A DNA stretch of 64,000 bases from Mangrovimonas sp. TPBH4 (GTDB lineage Bacteria; Bacteroidota; Bacteroidia; Flavobacteriales; Flavobacteriaceae). Location of the stretch: positions 62,001 through 126,000 of the forward strand of contig NZ_LBIO01000049.1 of the NCBI RefSeq assembly GCF_001280505.1. Direction: 5' to 3'. Below the pieces are notes generated by a model. It was given only the letters and a program-made list of their open reading frames with translations. It ran no database searches and had not been told where the DNA came from. The translations under genes were made by a program, and so were the position numbers. Numbering within the stretch: position 1 is the first letter of the stretch; each line of letters starts with the position of its first letter. Positions 36,797-45,913 of the stretch are shown here, piece after piece.

Positions 36797-37801
36797 TTAC
36801 AACTCCAAGTTCTTTCTTCTAAGTAAAGTTTTAGCATAATCTCTGCTCAAATCATCTCCATAATCTCGATAAGCACGTTGGGCCCACTCCAAAGCCAATT
36901 CGGTATCTCCCAACACTTCATAAGCTACAGCAATGTTTAAAGCAGCTCTCCCTGCCGATTTACTTCCAAAATCGTTTACGATATTTTTCCAAATTTCTAT
37001 GGCATCATCCCACTTGGCAACTTCGGCAGAGCGCCACCCCATTTCAAATTGTCGTTTATCAGCGCCTTTTCCTTTTTTGTACATGTCTCGTTTCACTCTA
37101 TAATAACTCGGCAAAAACCTAGACACATAATCTTGTCCAGCTGCATAAGCAGTTTCATGAAGTGCATTCAGTGGAGGTAAACCATTTATTAAATTAAAAT
37201 CCATAAAATAGGTTTGCTGAAAATGGTCTGAAATATTTTGGGTTGCTGGGTCATAAAGCCTCCAATAACTCCGTACATCAATTCGCGCTTGGGTTGGAAA
37301 CCTAGCGCTAGGTTTTCCCGTGGTAATCACAGCATTTACTTGATCTGCTACCGCGGCCCTCAGAAGATCGGAATTAGAGTCGAAAGTTTCCAAGACCAAC
37401 AGCATATCGGCATTGGCAGTATTACAGATTTGGGATACCTTCTCCCAACTTAATCTATCAGGCGTTTGACGCGTTCCAGTACCGTACATTCTTAGTGTGT
37501 CGGGGATAATAATCTTTAAATGACTTTTATTCTGCAAACCATCGAACACGCCTTTAATAGCCTCATCAGAAGCTAACTTGTCAGAACCCGCTATTTCACC
37601 TGTGGTGATAGCTTCAATAGCTTCTGAATTTTTGTCTTCTTCCTTTGTAAGAGAGCGGTTCACTACCACAATATCATTCACATTATCTGGTAACGACACC
37701 ACTGAAGCTTGCGGATAATTTAAGCGGACATATCCATATTTACTGCATGAAGTTAGGCTAAGCAACACCATTGCAAAGCCTAAAAAGTAGATTTTTTTCA
37801 T
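36797..37801 (-). CDS. DUF6340-like lipoprotein with TPR-type helices
   Basis: From ATG 37801 it has 334 residues: a lipoprotein signal ending LTSC (Cys19) then SKYGYVRLNYPQ, a domain with DNVNDIVVVNRSLTKEED, and C-terminal helical repeats (AALNIAVAYEVLGDTELALEWAQRAYRDYG), which look like one or two TPR units. It resembles the DUF6340 family of Bacteroidota. An in-frame upstream ATG (37828) would bury the signal and is rejected. It is separated from the barrel gene upstream by a structured 150-base spacer. Confidence 0.8.
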   Translation of the reverse strand: MKKIYFLGFAMVLLSLTSCSKYGYVRLNYPQASVVSLPDNVNDIVVVNRSLTKEEDKNSEAIEAITTGEIAGSDKLASDEAIKGVFDGLQNKSHLKIIIPDTLRMYGTGTRQTPDRLSWEKVSQICNTANADMLLVLETFDSNSDLLRAAVADQVNAVITTGKPSARFPTQARIDVRSYWRLYDPATQNISDHFQQTYFMDFNLINGLPPLNALHETAYAAGQDYVSRFLPSYYRVKRDMYKKGKGADKRQFEMGWRSAEVAKWDDAIEIWKNIVNDFGSKSAGRAALNIAVAYEVLGDTELALEWAQRAYRDYGDDLSRDYAKTLLRRKNLEL

Positions 37802-37846
37802 AATAATCGATTTAGTGCCGCTATGCAATTAACAATAAATATGCCA

Positions 37847-37944
37847 TTTTTCGAAGAAAAACTGTACCTACCAAATACAGTTGAAGCTCCAATCCAAGGT
37901 TTTACGCTTGGTTTGAAGCTTCAAAATAATTGTTCTTCGAAAAA
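37847..37944. repeat. 98-nt compound inverted repeat, possible three-way junction
   Basis: TTTTTCGAAGAA (37847-37858) pairs perfectly with TTCTTCGAAAAA (37933-37944). Within it a 7-bp hairpin (37860-37866 with 37876-37882, 9-base loop) and a 16-position stem with 14 pairs (37883-37898 with 37907-37922, 8-base loop) follow each other. All three stems can form together on either strand. It has no U-tract after its 3' arm. Confidence 0.6.
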
Positions 37945-37952
37945 ATATTTCC

Positions 37953-39689
37953 CTAAAAATCGAACTGGTAAGTTGCTCCTCCAAGAATCTGTAAGCCTTG
38001 TACTGGGTAATGCATCCAACGTTCGTAGTCCCGGTTGAACAGGTTATTACCTTTAAGGAAAATAGACAGTTTTTCATTCACCCTATAACCTGCATGTAAG
38101 TTGGCATCAAAATAGCCATCAAGCGTTCTGGTTTCTACAATAGGTAATACCAAAGTCCCCTCTTCAAAGAACACATCTTTACGTTCTCCTACATAGAACA
38201 AGCTAGCGCCTGCAAACCATTGTTCAGTAATTTGATAATCCGCGAACAAAGAGGCCTTAAGTTCTGGAAGGTTCCATGCCTCATCTTGATTTTTGGTATT
38301 ATACATAAAATACGCTGCTTTAGCCCCAAGGTTGAAATTTCTATTGATGTCAACGCTAAGCTCCCCTTCAAAAGAAAAGGTTTTAACATCATCATATACC
38401 ACTCCAAAAGAATTCCCAAATTGGTAATCTTCGGTGGCTTCTCCCAGTACACTGTTCGCTCTAAAAAGCGCTTTGTTTCTGTCTGCCGTATAGTTTCCAC
38501 TTACACTATAACCTATAGTATGGGTCAATTTTCCTTTTACTCCCAAAGTGGCATTATACTGTTGGTCTGTTGGAACCACCAATAAAGTTGGTGATACAAA
38601 TGGATTTTCCATTGCGAAATCTTCATAGGTATTTTGTATCAAGCGACCTTCAATACCTCCAAAAGCAATCATTAACTCATCTACCAAACGATAGGATCCT
38701 GTAATATTTGGATAGATATACAGTTTATTGTCACCATCTTTTGTATTGTTTAAATACACCAACCCAATCCCCAAATTAAGGGTTAAATCATCCTGTACCA
38801 ACTGATAGCTAGGCGCCAGTCCAACATTGAAATTCCCATATTCCAATTTGTCTTCAGAATAATAGTTTCTCTCAAAAGCACCGCCCAAATAATCCAAGGT
38901 TACTTCTGTTTTAATGGTTTCGTCCATTACAGGAATACCAAAAGTTCCTTTTACCAATAACCGATTTTCACCAGAGCCTTGGTCATCACCGAAATGTCTA
39001 AAACGTAAACTAGCCTCTTCTGCTATAGCATCATCAAAAGTAATCTTACCTCCTACATTGGCATTATAAAACGCATGCTTTACATTTAAATCGTTGGCGG
39101 TAATTCCATCAAAATAAGGTTGTGGCAATCCATACCAATTATAGGAAAGAAATTTTCCTCCTCCATCAACACGCCAAGTATAATCGCGCTGTCTTTGGGT
39201 AAAATTGGCATGAAGGTTAGTATTGGAAAATTTGTCATCCAAAAGCAAACCATCGATGCCTCCTTGAGACGAATGGTGACTAAAATACCCACCAACCGTT
39301 TCAGTATTGCTCAATTTATGGTTTAGATACACTTCCCCTAAAATGGTCGTATAGGTCCCCAACCCCAGAGAGGCATAATTATCATACAACTTTACAGATT
39401 TGGTCTTAGCCACTGCCTCTGCTTTCCCTTTGGCAGGCGTAAACGTGGACGCCACAGGAATAGAGAAAATATTGTATTTCACCTCCTTTTTGGTAGCTGT
39501 GGTTTTATCATCCAAAGTAGGTTCTTCCTTTATTTTAAAGGCATCGGAAATGGTAGGTGTATAAGGCTTTACCACAGTTACCACTTGGGTGTCGATGGTA
39601 TCATTGGTTTGTTTACGCTCCTGCGCATAGGTTTGACATACGGTTCCCGTAAAGGCCGTAAGTACTATATATTTAAATTGCTTGAACAT
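37953..39689 (-). CDS. Outer membrane beta-barrel protein, TonB-receptor-like without plug
   Basis: This 578-residue protein has a signal peptide (ending QTYAQ) and a barrel whose last strands (SIFLKGNNLFNRDYERW and terminal ATYQFDF) are typical of TonB-dependent receptors, but no plug domain with its VDG-type motif is evident. The N-terminal segment after the signal (QVVTVVKPYTPTISDAFKIKEEP) resembles the short region found in the same families instead. It lies 30 bases after the giant TPR gene and probably works with it; the substrate is unknown. Confidence 0.8.
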   Translation of the reverse strand: MFKQFKYIVLTAFTGTVCQTYAQERKQTNDTIDTQVVTVVKPYTPTISDAFKIKEEPTLDDKTTATKKEVKYNIFSIPVASTFTPAKGKAEAVAKTKSVKLYDNYASLGLGTYTTILGEVYLNHKLSNTETVGGYFSHHSSQGGIDGLLLDDKFSNTNLHANFTQRQRDYTWRVDGGGKFLSYNWYGLPQPYFDGITANDLNVKHAFYNANVGGKITFDDAIAEEASLRFRHFGDDQGSGENRLLVKGTFGIPVMDETIKTEVTLDYLGGAFERNYYSEDKLEYGNFNVGLAPSYQLVQDDLTLNLGIGLVYLNNTKDGDNKLYIYPNITGSYRLVDELMIAFGGIEGRLIQNTYEDFAMENPFVSPTLLVVPTDQQYNATLGVKGKLTHTIGYSVSGNYTADRNKALFRANSVLGEATEDYQFGNSFGVVYDDVKTFSFEGELSVDINRNFNLGAKAAYFMYNTKNQDEAWNLPELKASLFADYQITEQWFAGASLFYVGERKDVFFEEGTLVLPIVETRTLDGYFDANLHAGYRVNEKLSIFLKGNNLFNRDYERWMHYPVQGLQILGGATYQFDF

Positions 39690-39719
39690 GAATATCTATT
39701 ATTTGTTTTGAGGGAAAAA

Positions 39720-42700
39720 TTAGTTGCCTGGTTCTGAAATTACCGATGAATTGGTCTTGGCCTGTTCGGTTTTGATTTTGTTCAATTCCTCTTGGGCTTC
39801 TTGCACAACATCATCAAACTCTACAAAATTCTTGGTAACACTTTCCAAAATATAAGTGGCTTGGAAAGCATCATCCAAAGCATAGAAGTTTTTGGCCATG
39901 ATCACCAAACCTTTAGCACTATAATATTTGTAGCTAGAGTAATCTTTGGCCAACTGTTGAACCGTTGCGTTGGAAGCTTCAAACTGCCCTTCCTTATTTT
40001 TGAAATAGGCATTGTAGTAAAGTGCCTCTGCCGCCAAGGAACCTGTTGCTATCTTTTCAACATTGGCATAGGCCGCTTTAGCTTTGGCTTCATCTCCTGT
40101 TTTAATAGCCGAACGCGCAATAATAATCTGGGCATCACTTTTCACCTTATTGTCAATTTTGGAATTCGACAATACTTTTTCGGCATAGCTTACTGCTTCG
40201 GAATACTTTTCCTGCTTGTAGTACGCATTCATTAAGTTGGATTGCGCATATGTGATATTTTGAGGGTAATCCGCTTCGGTTTCCAAACGCTTCAACAACG
40301 GAATGGCCTCATCCAATTGAGAGGTATTCAAATAAATTTCAGAAAGCTTTACCATGGCCTGCTCGGTATATTCATTTTTCGGTTTGTCCACCACATATTC
40401 ATAATGAGATTGGGCATTTTCTGGTAAATCCTTTTTGGTATACAGTTCTGCCAAATAGAAATGTGATTTCAAGGCGTGGATACCATTAGGAAATTCCGTC
40501 AAGTATGTATTGAATTGCTTGATGGCTTTTTCAGAATTATTATCCAAATACTGCTTTTCGGCAGCTAAGTATGAAGTGTTGTCCAACTCGGCATCGGAAA
40601 CATCAATATAATCTAGAGTTCTTACCCATTCAGCATATTCGTCTACACGTCCCAAATCAATATAAATCAAACGTGCTGTCGCAACCGCCTGCACTGCTTC
40701 TTCCGAATTCGGAAAATCTTTGGCAACTGTTTTAAACTTGGTCAAGGCTCTATTGTTGTCATTGGTATTGTAGTAAGACAATCCCTGACGCAATAATGAT
40801 TTCGAAACGAAAACGGAGTTTTTATATTCTGAATTCAATCGGTCGTACATGGCCATAGCCTTATCGGTTTCACCTGCCTTTACATAAGAATTAGCCAATT
40901 CGTACATGGCATCATCACGTAACGAAGATTTAGAATAACTATTGATAAAAGCATTAAGCTCTTGGATTTTTTTAGAACCTTGTCCCAAATAACCATAACT
41001 CATCGCCTTCTGGAAAAATGGATAATCCGATTCCAAAACTTTAAGAGCAATCGCCTTATCATAAGCAGCAATGGCATTGCTGTAATCGCTGGACACGAAA
41101 TAACCGTCACCAAGTCTTAGGTAAGCGTCATTCACCCTTAATTTGTCATCTTTATTTGCATTGATAAATTCTTGAAAATGCTCTGTAGACTTCGGGTAAT
41201 TTTTCAGTTTGAAATAGGTATAGGCCAAGTTATAGTCTATATGCTCCATTTCTGGCACATTGTTGGCCTCTGCCTGTTGCAAAAATTGCTTAAAGCCAAT
41301 AAGTGCATCGTTGAAATTATTCAACAAGTAATCTGTTTCCGCTTTCCAGTAAATAGCCCTAGCTGTGAACACGGGATCCTTCGCTTCTTGAGCCGAACTG
41401 GAGAACATACCTTTAGCCTCGTTATACTTAGCCTCATTGTACATTTCAATTCCACGGTAAAAAGTCACTTTTTGATACGCTACCCTATTTTCGAAGCTGC
41501 GCTTTCCTTTCAAAAGCTCCAAAGCCTCTTCGTAATTTTTTGAAGTAATGTAAGAGTCAATCAATAAGGTCTCCACCTCTTCCTTATAAGCCGTATTAGG
41601 ATACTTTTCCAAATAACCTGTCAATACCTGTGGTACGGATTGGTACGGATTTCCAATTTCGTAACTGATCTTGGCATAATTCAACCAAGCATCTTCCTGA
41701 ATTTTCAAATCGAAATCCATTTGAGATGCATTTCTGAAAGCGTTTAATGCTTCCTGCTTTTTATCCAGGTTGATGTAACTTTCCCCTAAATGATAATAGG
41801 CATTTTGCGCCACACTGTTTGTTCCGTCTATAATTTTATTAAACTCTGAAATGGCACTTTCAAAATCATTTTGCTTATAATAGGCATAACCCAACTGATA
41901 GTAATCTGTATTTGTCCACTTGCCCTTTTTACCCCTATAATCTTTTAAATAAGTAATGGCTTGATCATATTGTCCTAAATTGAAATAACTCTCCCCAATG
42001 ATTTTGGAAAGGTCGGATACTTCATCACGATTACCTTTTGCCATTTGGGCTTTGGCTAGTTCAATGGCTTTTTCAAAGTTTCCTAATTTGAAATTTAAAT
42101 CCGCTTGGTAATAGGAAAGTTTTTCTTTGTAACCTTCTTGGTCGCTAACCTGGTCGAAGTATTCATTGGCGGTATCATAATCATCTCCTTCATAGGCCAT
42201 ATAACCAATATAATACTTGGCCTGTGACCCGTATGTTTTTGAATTGACCACACGGTTCAAATACTTTTGGGCTTCCACCTCTTCCTTAGTAGAATACAAG
42301 GAATACCCGTAGTTGAAATAGAAACGATCGCGCTCTGTACGCGAAATACTGTTTTCTTCCACACGCTCATACCACTTGCGAGCATACGAATATTTACCGT
42401 TGGCGAAATAGTAATCGGCCACATCCAAAAACGCCGTATTGCGCTTGGTACTCGTTGGATAATTGTCCACAAACTGCTGCATTAAAAAATCAGCATTTTT
42501 TTGATTTAATCGTACCGCACAATTGGCGATGTAATAGGCACAATCAGATTCCACCTGCTCATTATCGGCCTGGTCCTTAACCTGATCGAACAATGTTTGG
42601 GATGCTTGGTACTGTTTGTTGTTGTAAAGTGTGAGGGCTTTTTGGTAATCCACCAAATCGTTGGTGTAAATTGAAGATTCCTGTGCTTGTATATAAACGT

Positions 42701-42746
42701 TTAGCATCGCAAAGCTTGCTAAAGTGATTATTTTTTTGTGAGCCAT
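39720..42746 (-). CDS. Large secreted TPR-repeat protein
   Basis: From the ATG at 42746 it encodes 1008 residues (the frame opens eight codons earlier at a TTG, but that start would lie inside the promoter box). It has a signal peptide ending YIQAQ, and then almost the whole length is TPR-like helical repeats (for example FNLGQYDQAITYLKDY, YKQNDFESAISEFNKII, YKQEKYSEAVSYAEKVL). Such proteins act as scaffolds in envelope assemblies. Its constant partner seems to be the beta-barrel gene immediately downstream. No catalytic domain is visible. Confidence 0.85.
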   Translation of the reverse strand: MAHKKIITLASFAMLNVYIQAQESSIYTNDLVDYQKALTLYNNKQYQASQTLFDQVKDQADNEQVESDCAYYIANCAVRLNQKNADFLMQQFVDNYPTSTKRNTAFLDVADYYFANGKYSYARKWYERVEENSISRTERDRFYFNYGYSLYSTKEEVEAQKYLNRVVNSKTYGSQAKYYIGYMAYEGDDYDTANEYFDQVSDQEGYKEKLSYYQADLNFKLGNFEKAIELAKAQMAKGNRDEVSDLSKIIGESYFNLGQYDQAITYLKDYRGKKGKWTNTDYYQLGYAYYKQNDFESAISEFNKIIDGTNSVAQNAYYHLGESYINLDKKQEALNAFRNASQMDFDLKIQEDAWLNYAKISYEIGNPYQSVPQVLTGYLEKYPNTAYKEEVETLLIDSYITSKNYEEALELLKGKRSFENRVAYQKVTFYRGIEMYNEAKYNEAKGMFSSSAQEAKDPVFTARAIYWKAETDYLLNNFNDALIGFKQFLQQAEANNVPEMEHIDYNLAYTYFKLKNYPKSTEHFQEFINANKDDKLRVNDAYLRLGDGYFVSSDYSNAIAAYDKAIALKVLESDYPFFQKAMSYGYLGQGSKKIQELNAFINSYSKSSLRDDAMYELANSYVKAGETDKAMAMYDRLNSEYKNSVFVSKSLLRQGLSYYNTNDNNRALTKFKTVAKDFPNSEEAVQAVATARLIYIDLGRVDEYAEWVRTLDYIDVSDAELDNTSYLAAEKQYLDNNSEKAIKQFNTYLTEFPNGIHALKSHFYLAELYTKKDLPENAQSHYEYVVDKPKNEYTEQAMVKLSEIYLNTSQLDEAIPLLKRLETEADYPQNITYAQSNLMNAYYKQEKYSEAVSYAEKVLSNSKIDNKVKSDAQIIIARSAIKTGDEAKAKAAYANVEKIATGSLAAEALYYNAYFKNKEGQFEASNATVQQLAKDYSSYKYYSAKGLVIMAKNFYALDDAFQATYILESVTKNFVEFDDVVQEAQEELNKIKTEQAKTNSSVISEPGN

Positions 42747-42767
42747 TAAGTTCGTTTTTTTGATGTT

Positions 42768-42775
42768 CAAAGATA
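42768..42775 (-). promoter_or_regulatory. -7 box for the TPR/barrel operon
   Basis: TATCTTTG on the minus strand matches TAnnTTTG exactly and lies 21 bases before the ATG at 42746. No clear TTTG is found at the right distance upstream, so a different -33 contact is likely. Confidence 0.5.
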
Positions 42776-42943
42776 AATGAATCCTTATACTATAACGACG
42801 GATTTTACGTATAATTATAAACGGATTTATTAAAAATTACATTTACAAAAAGAAGCTAATCCCTTACTTTTTTGAATATTTGCAATTTTCTGTTTGACGA
42901 ATTCAAGTTGACATTCAGCCTATAGACTTTGCAAAACATAAAA

Positions 42944-42975
42944 TTTGAATTTTGAATTTTAAAACAATACATTTA
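42944..42975 (+). promoter_or_regulatory. Possible ftsE promoter
   Basis: TTTG (42944-42947) and TACATTTA (42968-42975) lie 20 bases apart; the second box has one mismatch to TAnnTTTG. The start codon follows 28 bases later. Confidence 0.35.
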
Positions 42976-43003
42976 CAACGCTTAAAAAATACCCCACTAC
43001 AAA

Positions 43004-43687
43004 ATGTCCGAAATGGTTTTACAATTAAAAGACGCCTCTATTTTCCAAGGAGAAAACATGGTGCTCAGCAATGTGAATTTTGAAATGCACAAGGGTGATT
43101 TTGTGTATTTAATTGGAAAAACCGGAAGCGGAAAAAGTAGTTTTATGAAAACGCTTTACGGCGATTTGGAACTTACCAAAGGGGAAGGCTCCATCGTGGA
43201 TTTTGACTTGAGAACGCTAAAGGAAAAGGACATTCCCTTTTTAAGACGTAAACTTGGAATTGTATTTCAGGATTTCAAATTACTACCGGATAGAACCATC
43301 AATAGCAATCTGGAATTCGTTTTAAAAGCAACTGGCTGGAAAAACAAAAATGAAATCACCGAACGCATCGAGAAAGTATTGGACAAAGTGGGCATGAAAA
43401 CCAAGGGATTTAAATTTCCTCATGAACTTTCTGGAGGAGAACAACAACGTATTGCCATTGCAAGAGCCTTATTGAACGAACCAGAACTCATCCTTGCAGA
43501 TGAGCCAACTGGAAACCTAGATCCTCAAACCAGCATTGAGGTAATGGAAGTGCTGCGTGAAATCAACAAAAATGGCAACACCATCCTTATGGCCACACAT
43601 GACTATGCCTTGCTTTTAAAATACCCAAGCAAGACCTTAAAATGTGATGAAAATAAAGTGTTTGAAGTGGTGCAGCGTAGAGGGTAG
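43004..43687 (+). CDS. ftsE: Cell-division ABC ATPase FtsE-type
   Basis: The 227-residue ATPase has Walker [10 protein letters not shown] (38-46), the signature LSGGEQQR (142-149) and Walker [10 protein letters not shown], with the FtsE-type [15 protein letters not shown]-loop region. FtsE drives the transmembrane partner FtsX to activate peptidoglycan hydrolases at the septum. ftsX is not adjacent, as is common in Flavobacteriia, so the assignment rests on sequence. A LolD-type exporter ATPase is the main alternative. Confidence 0.8.
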   Translation: MSEMVLQLKDASIFQGENMVLSNVNFEMHKGDFVYLIGKTGSGKSSFMKTLYGDLELTKGEGSIVDFDLRTLKEKDIPFLRRKLGIVFQDFKLLPDRTINSNLEFVLKATGWKNKNEITERIEKVLDKVGMKTKGFKFPHELSGGEQQRIAIARALLNEPELILADEPTGNLDPQTSIEVMEVLREINKNGNTILMATHDYALLLKYPSKTLKCDENKVFEVVQRRG

Positions 43688-43720
43688 ATTTTTTCAATTA
43701 AATATCAGAGTTTCTTCAAA

Positions 43721-44608
43721 ATGCTTTCAATACTAATTCCAACATACAATTATAATGTATTACCATTAGTAAAAAGCCTTTCGGAAGAAATTGCATCTCT
43801 GTCATTCCCTGTCGAAATCGTCGTTATAGATGATGCTTCCCCTGCCCCTAAAAATAAACAAGAAGATTTCATTCAATTTTTACACGTTAAATTCTTAGCT
43901 TTAAATTCCAACCTAGGGAGAAGTAAAGTCAGAAATCTACTTGCCAAACATGCTTCGTTTGACAATCTTATTTTTTTGGATAGCGATACCCTTCCAGTCA
44001 ACAATGACTTTATTTACAAATATCTTCAGTATTTCAATATTCATAAAGTTATTTTTGGAGGTATCGAGTACACTCAAAATAACAACCCAAAATTTTCATT
44101 AAGACATAAATACGGAACAAAAAGGGAAGCAATTCCCCATAACAAAAGACAGACAAGTAAAACCCTTCATTTTACAACTGCCAATTTTGGGATTAAAAAA
44201 TCGCTTTTCAGCTCCATATTGTTCAACGAAACTCTTTTAGGTTATGGCTATGAAGATATTATATTTTCCAACAGCATAATAAAAAGAGGCTTCAGCATCA
44301 AACAAATCAACAATCCTGTTTACCATTTGCAATTGGACAATAATAAGGTCTATCTTGAAAAGATCAAACAGTCTATCAAAAACTTATATATTTACAACCT
44401 AAAAAAAAAGGAACCGCCTCTTTCCATTAAAATATTAAAATATTACCACTTTATAGAATTACTACGGATACAACAGCCAATATCCTATGGTTTCTACAAG
44501 TTTGAAAAGCTCCTTTTAAAAAACCTGCTCTCAAAAAATCCGAATTTATGGCTTTTTGATATGTACCGTATTGGATATTTCTGCACTTTAAAAAACAAAA
44601 ATGATTAA
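43721..44608 (+). CDS. Family 2 glycosyltransferase with C-terminal galactosyltransferase-like region
   Basis: This 295-residue GT-A enzyme has the N-terminal SILIPTYNYNVLPLV nucleotide-binding segment, the IDDAS loop, the DSD motif in IFLDSDTLP, and the LLGYGYEDIIFSNSI region found in Glyco_transf_7C proteins, where Glu-Asp acts in acceptor binding or catalysis. It adds a sugar at the cytoplasmic face of the membrane. It overlaps the next glycosyltransferase by eight bases, so the two are coupled. Donor and acceptor are not known. Confidence 0.88.
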   Translation: MLSILIPTYNYNVLPLVKSLSEEIASLSFPVEIVVIDDASPAPKNKQEDFIQFLHVKFLALNSNLGRSKVRNLLAKHASFDNLIFLDSDTLPVNNDFIYKYLQYFNIHKVIFGGIEYTQNNNPKFSLRHKYGTKREAIPHNKRQTSKTLHFTTANFGIKKSLFSSILFNETLLGYGYEDIIFSNSIIKRGFSIKQINNPVYHLQLDNNKVYLEKIKQSIKNLYIYNLKKKEPPLSIKILKYYHFIELLRIQQPISYGFYKFEKLLLKNLLSKNPNLWLFDMYRIGYFCTLKNKND

Positions 44609-45533
44609 TATCTCCATCGTCATATCGGTCTATAACAAGGAAGATTATCTAAAGAGCACCATTGAATCCGTACTCAATCAAACCTATCAAAATTTTGAGA
44701 TTATTGCAGTTAACGATGGTTCTTCAGATAATAGTTTAAATATTCTAAAAGGGTTTTCAGATTCCCGTTTACGCATTATCAACCAAACCAATCAAGGTGC
44801 CTCTGCAGCAAGAAACCTAGGGATTAAAGAGAGTAAATATGAATATATAGCACTTCTTGACGGAGATGACTTATGGCTACCAAATTATTTAGCAGAAATG
44901 GTTACAAGCATTCAAACATTCCCTAATGAGGCTGTTTTCGCTAGCGCCATTGCCAACACCTATGATGATAAAATAGTCCCCGTATCTTACGCCGTTAAAA
45001 ATACTAATACCATAAAAATTATTGATTATTTTAAAAACAGTACTTATAACTACTCCCTACTTACCAGTTCAAGTATTATTTTCAAAAAGGAAATCATAAA
45101 AAAAACGGGGTGGTACGACACATCGATAGTCTCAGGACAAGATGTTGATTTCTGGATAAAAATAGGCTTAAATTTCCCTGTAGTTTTTATCAATAGAGTG
45201 CTCGTGCATTATAGATTTAACGACTATAGCCTGTCTAACACTACTTTTGACCCTAAGTATAAACCTAAATTTAACAATTATACAACCCAAGAAATCAACA
45301 ATAAACATTTAAAAAAATTCTTAGATGTCAATCGATATTCTTTAGCCCTGATGTGTAAGCTCCATGACTATAACAATGAGTTTTCTGAATACAAGAATGC
45401 AATTGATTTAACGAACCTAAAATGGCGCCATCGCATTTTTTTACAAAGTCCTAAATGGTTTTTGAAAATGCTTTTGGATTTAAAATCCTTAAAAAAAGAA
45501 AAAGTGTATTACAAAGCCTTAAACCGTAAATAA
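44601..45533 (+). CDS. Family 2 glycosyltransferase
   Basis: The 310-residue protein shows the classical GT2 pattern: SIVISVYNKEDYLKSTIESV, VNDGSSDNS, GASAARNLGI and the LLDGDDLWLP motif with the metal-binding DGDD. It is probably a soluble or membrane-associated enzyme of the glycan locus. It ends 25 bases inside the convergent FdtA-like gene: the last eight codons overlap. The donor sugar is unknown. Confidence 0.92.
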   Translation: MINISIVISVYNKEDYLKSTIESVLNQTYQNFEIIAVNDGSSDNSLNILKGFSDSRLRIINQTNQGASAARNLGIKESKYEYIALLDGDDLWLPNYLAEMVTSIQTFPNEAVFASAIANTYDDKIVPVSYAVKNTNTIKIIDYFKNSTYNYSLLTSSSIIFKKEIIKKTGWYDTSIVSGQDVDFWIKIGLNFPVVFINRVLVHYRFNDYSLSNTTFDPKYKPKFNNYTTQEINNKHLKKFLDVNRYSLALMCKLHDYNNEFSEYKNAIDLTNLKWRHRIFLQSPKWFLKMLLDLKSLKKEKVYYKALNRK

Positions 45534-45913
45534 TCATCATAATCCCTAATATATTCAGCTTCCTCAAACTCTGTAGAGGCCAAAACCAAACATACAGCTC
45601 CCGCCGAAAAATTTTCCAATTCTCGCCACACTCCTGTAGAAATCAACAATCCCTTATCTGGCTTATTCAACATAATTCTATCCTTTTTTAAACCATCGTC
45701 GATCACCACCTCAAAACTCCCGCTTAAGGCCACTAAAAAAGATTCCTGTTTTTTATGTGCGTGTCCTCCTCTGTAAGCATCACTCGGCACATCAAATAAA
45801 TAGTACACCCTTTTAATTTCAAACGGGATACAATCTTTTTCTATAATAGCAAGGTTGCCCCTTGCATCTTTTATTTTTGGAATTTCAATAATTCTAACAC
45901 TATTTTCTGTCAT
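45509..45913 (-). CDS. fdtA: Sugar 3,4-ketoisomerase, FdtA/QdtA type
   Basis: The ATG at 45913 gives 134 residues with a single cupin domain: RIIEIPKIKDARGNLAII, IKRVYYLFDVP, YRGGHAHKKQESFLVALSG. His51 and His53 in GGHAHK fit the catalytic pair. Such enzymes convert dTDP-4-keto-6-deoxyglucose to a 3-keto isomer, the precursor of Fuc3N or Qui3N. The FdtB-like aminotransferase lies 5.8 kb away on the same strand. An opening codon nine triplets upstream is less likely because this start overlaps the upstream stop as ATGA. FdtA and QdtA cannot be told apart here. Confidence 0.85.
   Translation of the reverse strand: MTENSVRIIEIPKIKDARGNLAIIEKDCIPFEIKRVYYLFDVPSDAYRGGHAHKKQESFLVALSGSFEVVIDDGLKKDRIMLNKPDKGLLISTGVWRELENFSAGAVCLVLASTEFEEAEYIRDYDDYLRFKAL

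Noticed and set aside
37823-38038. Small plus-strand frame over the three-way-junction element
   Set aside because: It runs into the barrel gene on the other strand and has no recognisable product; the RNA/DNA structure explains the sequence better.
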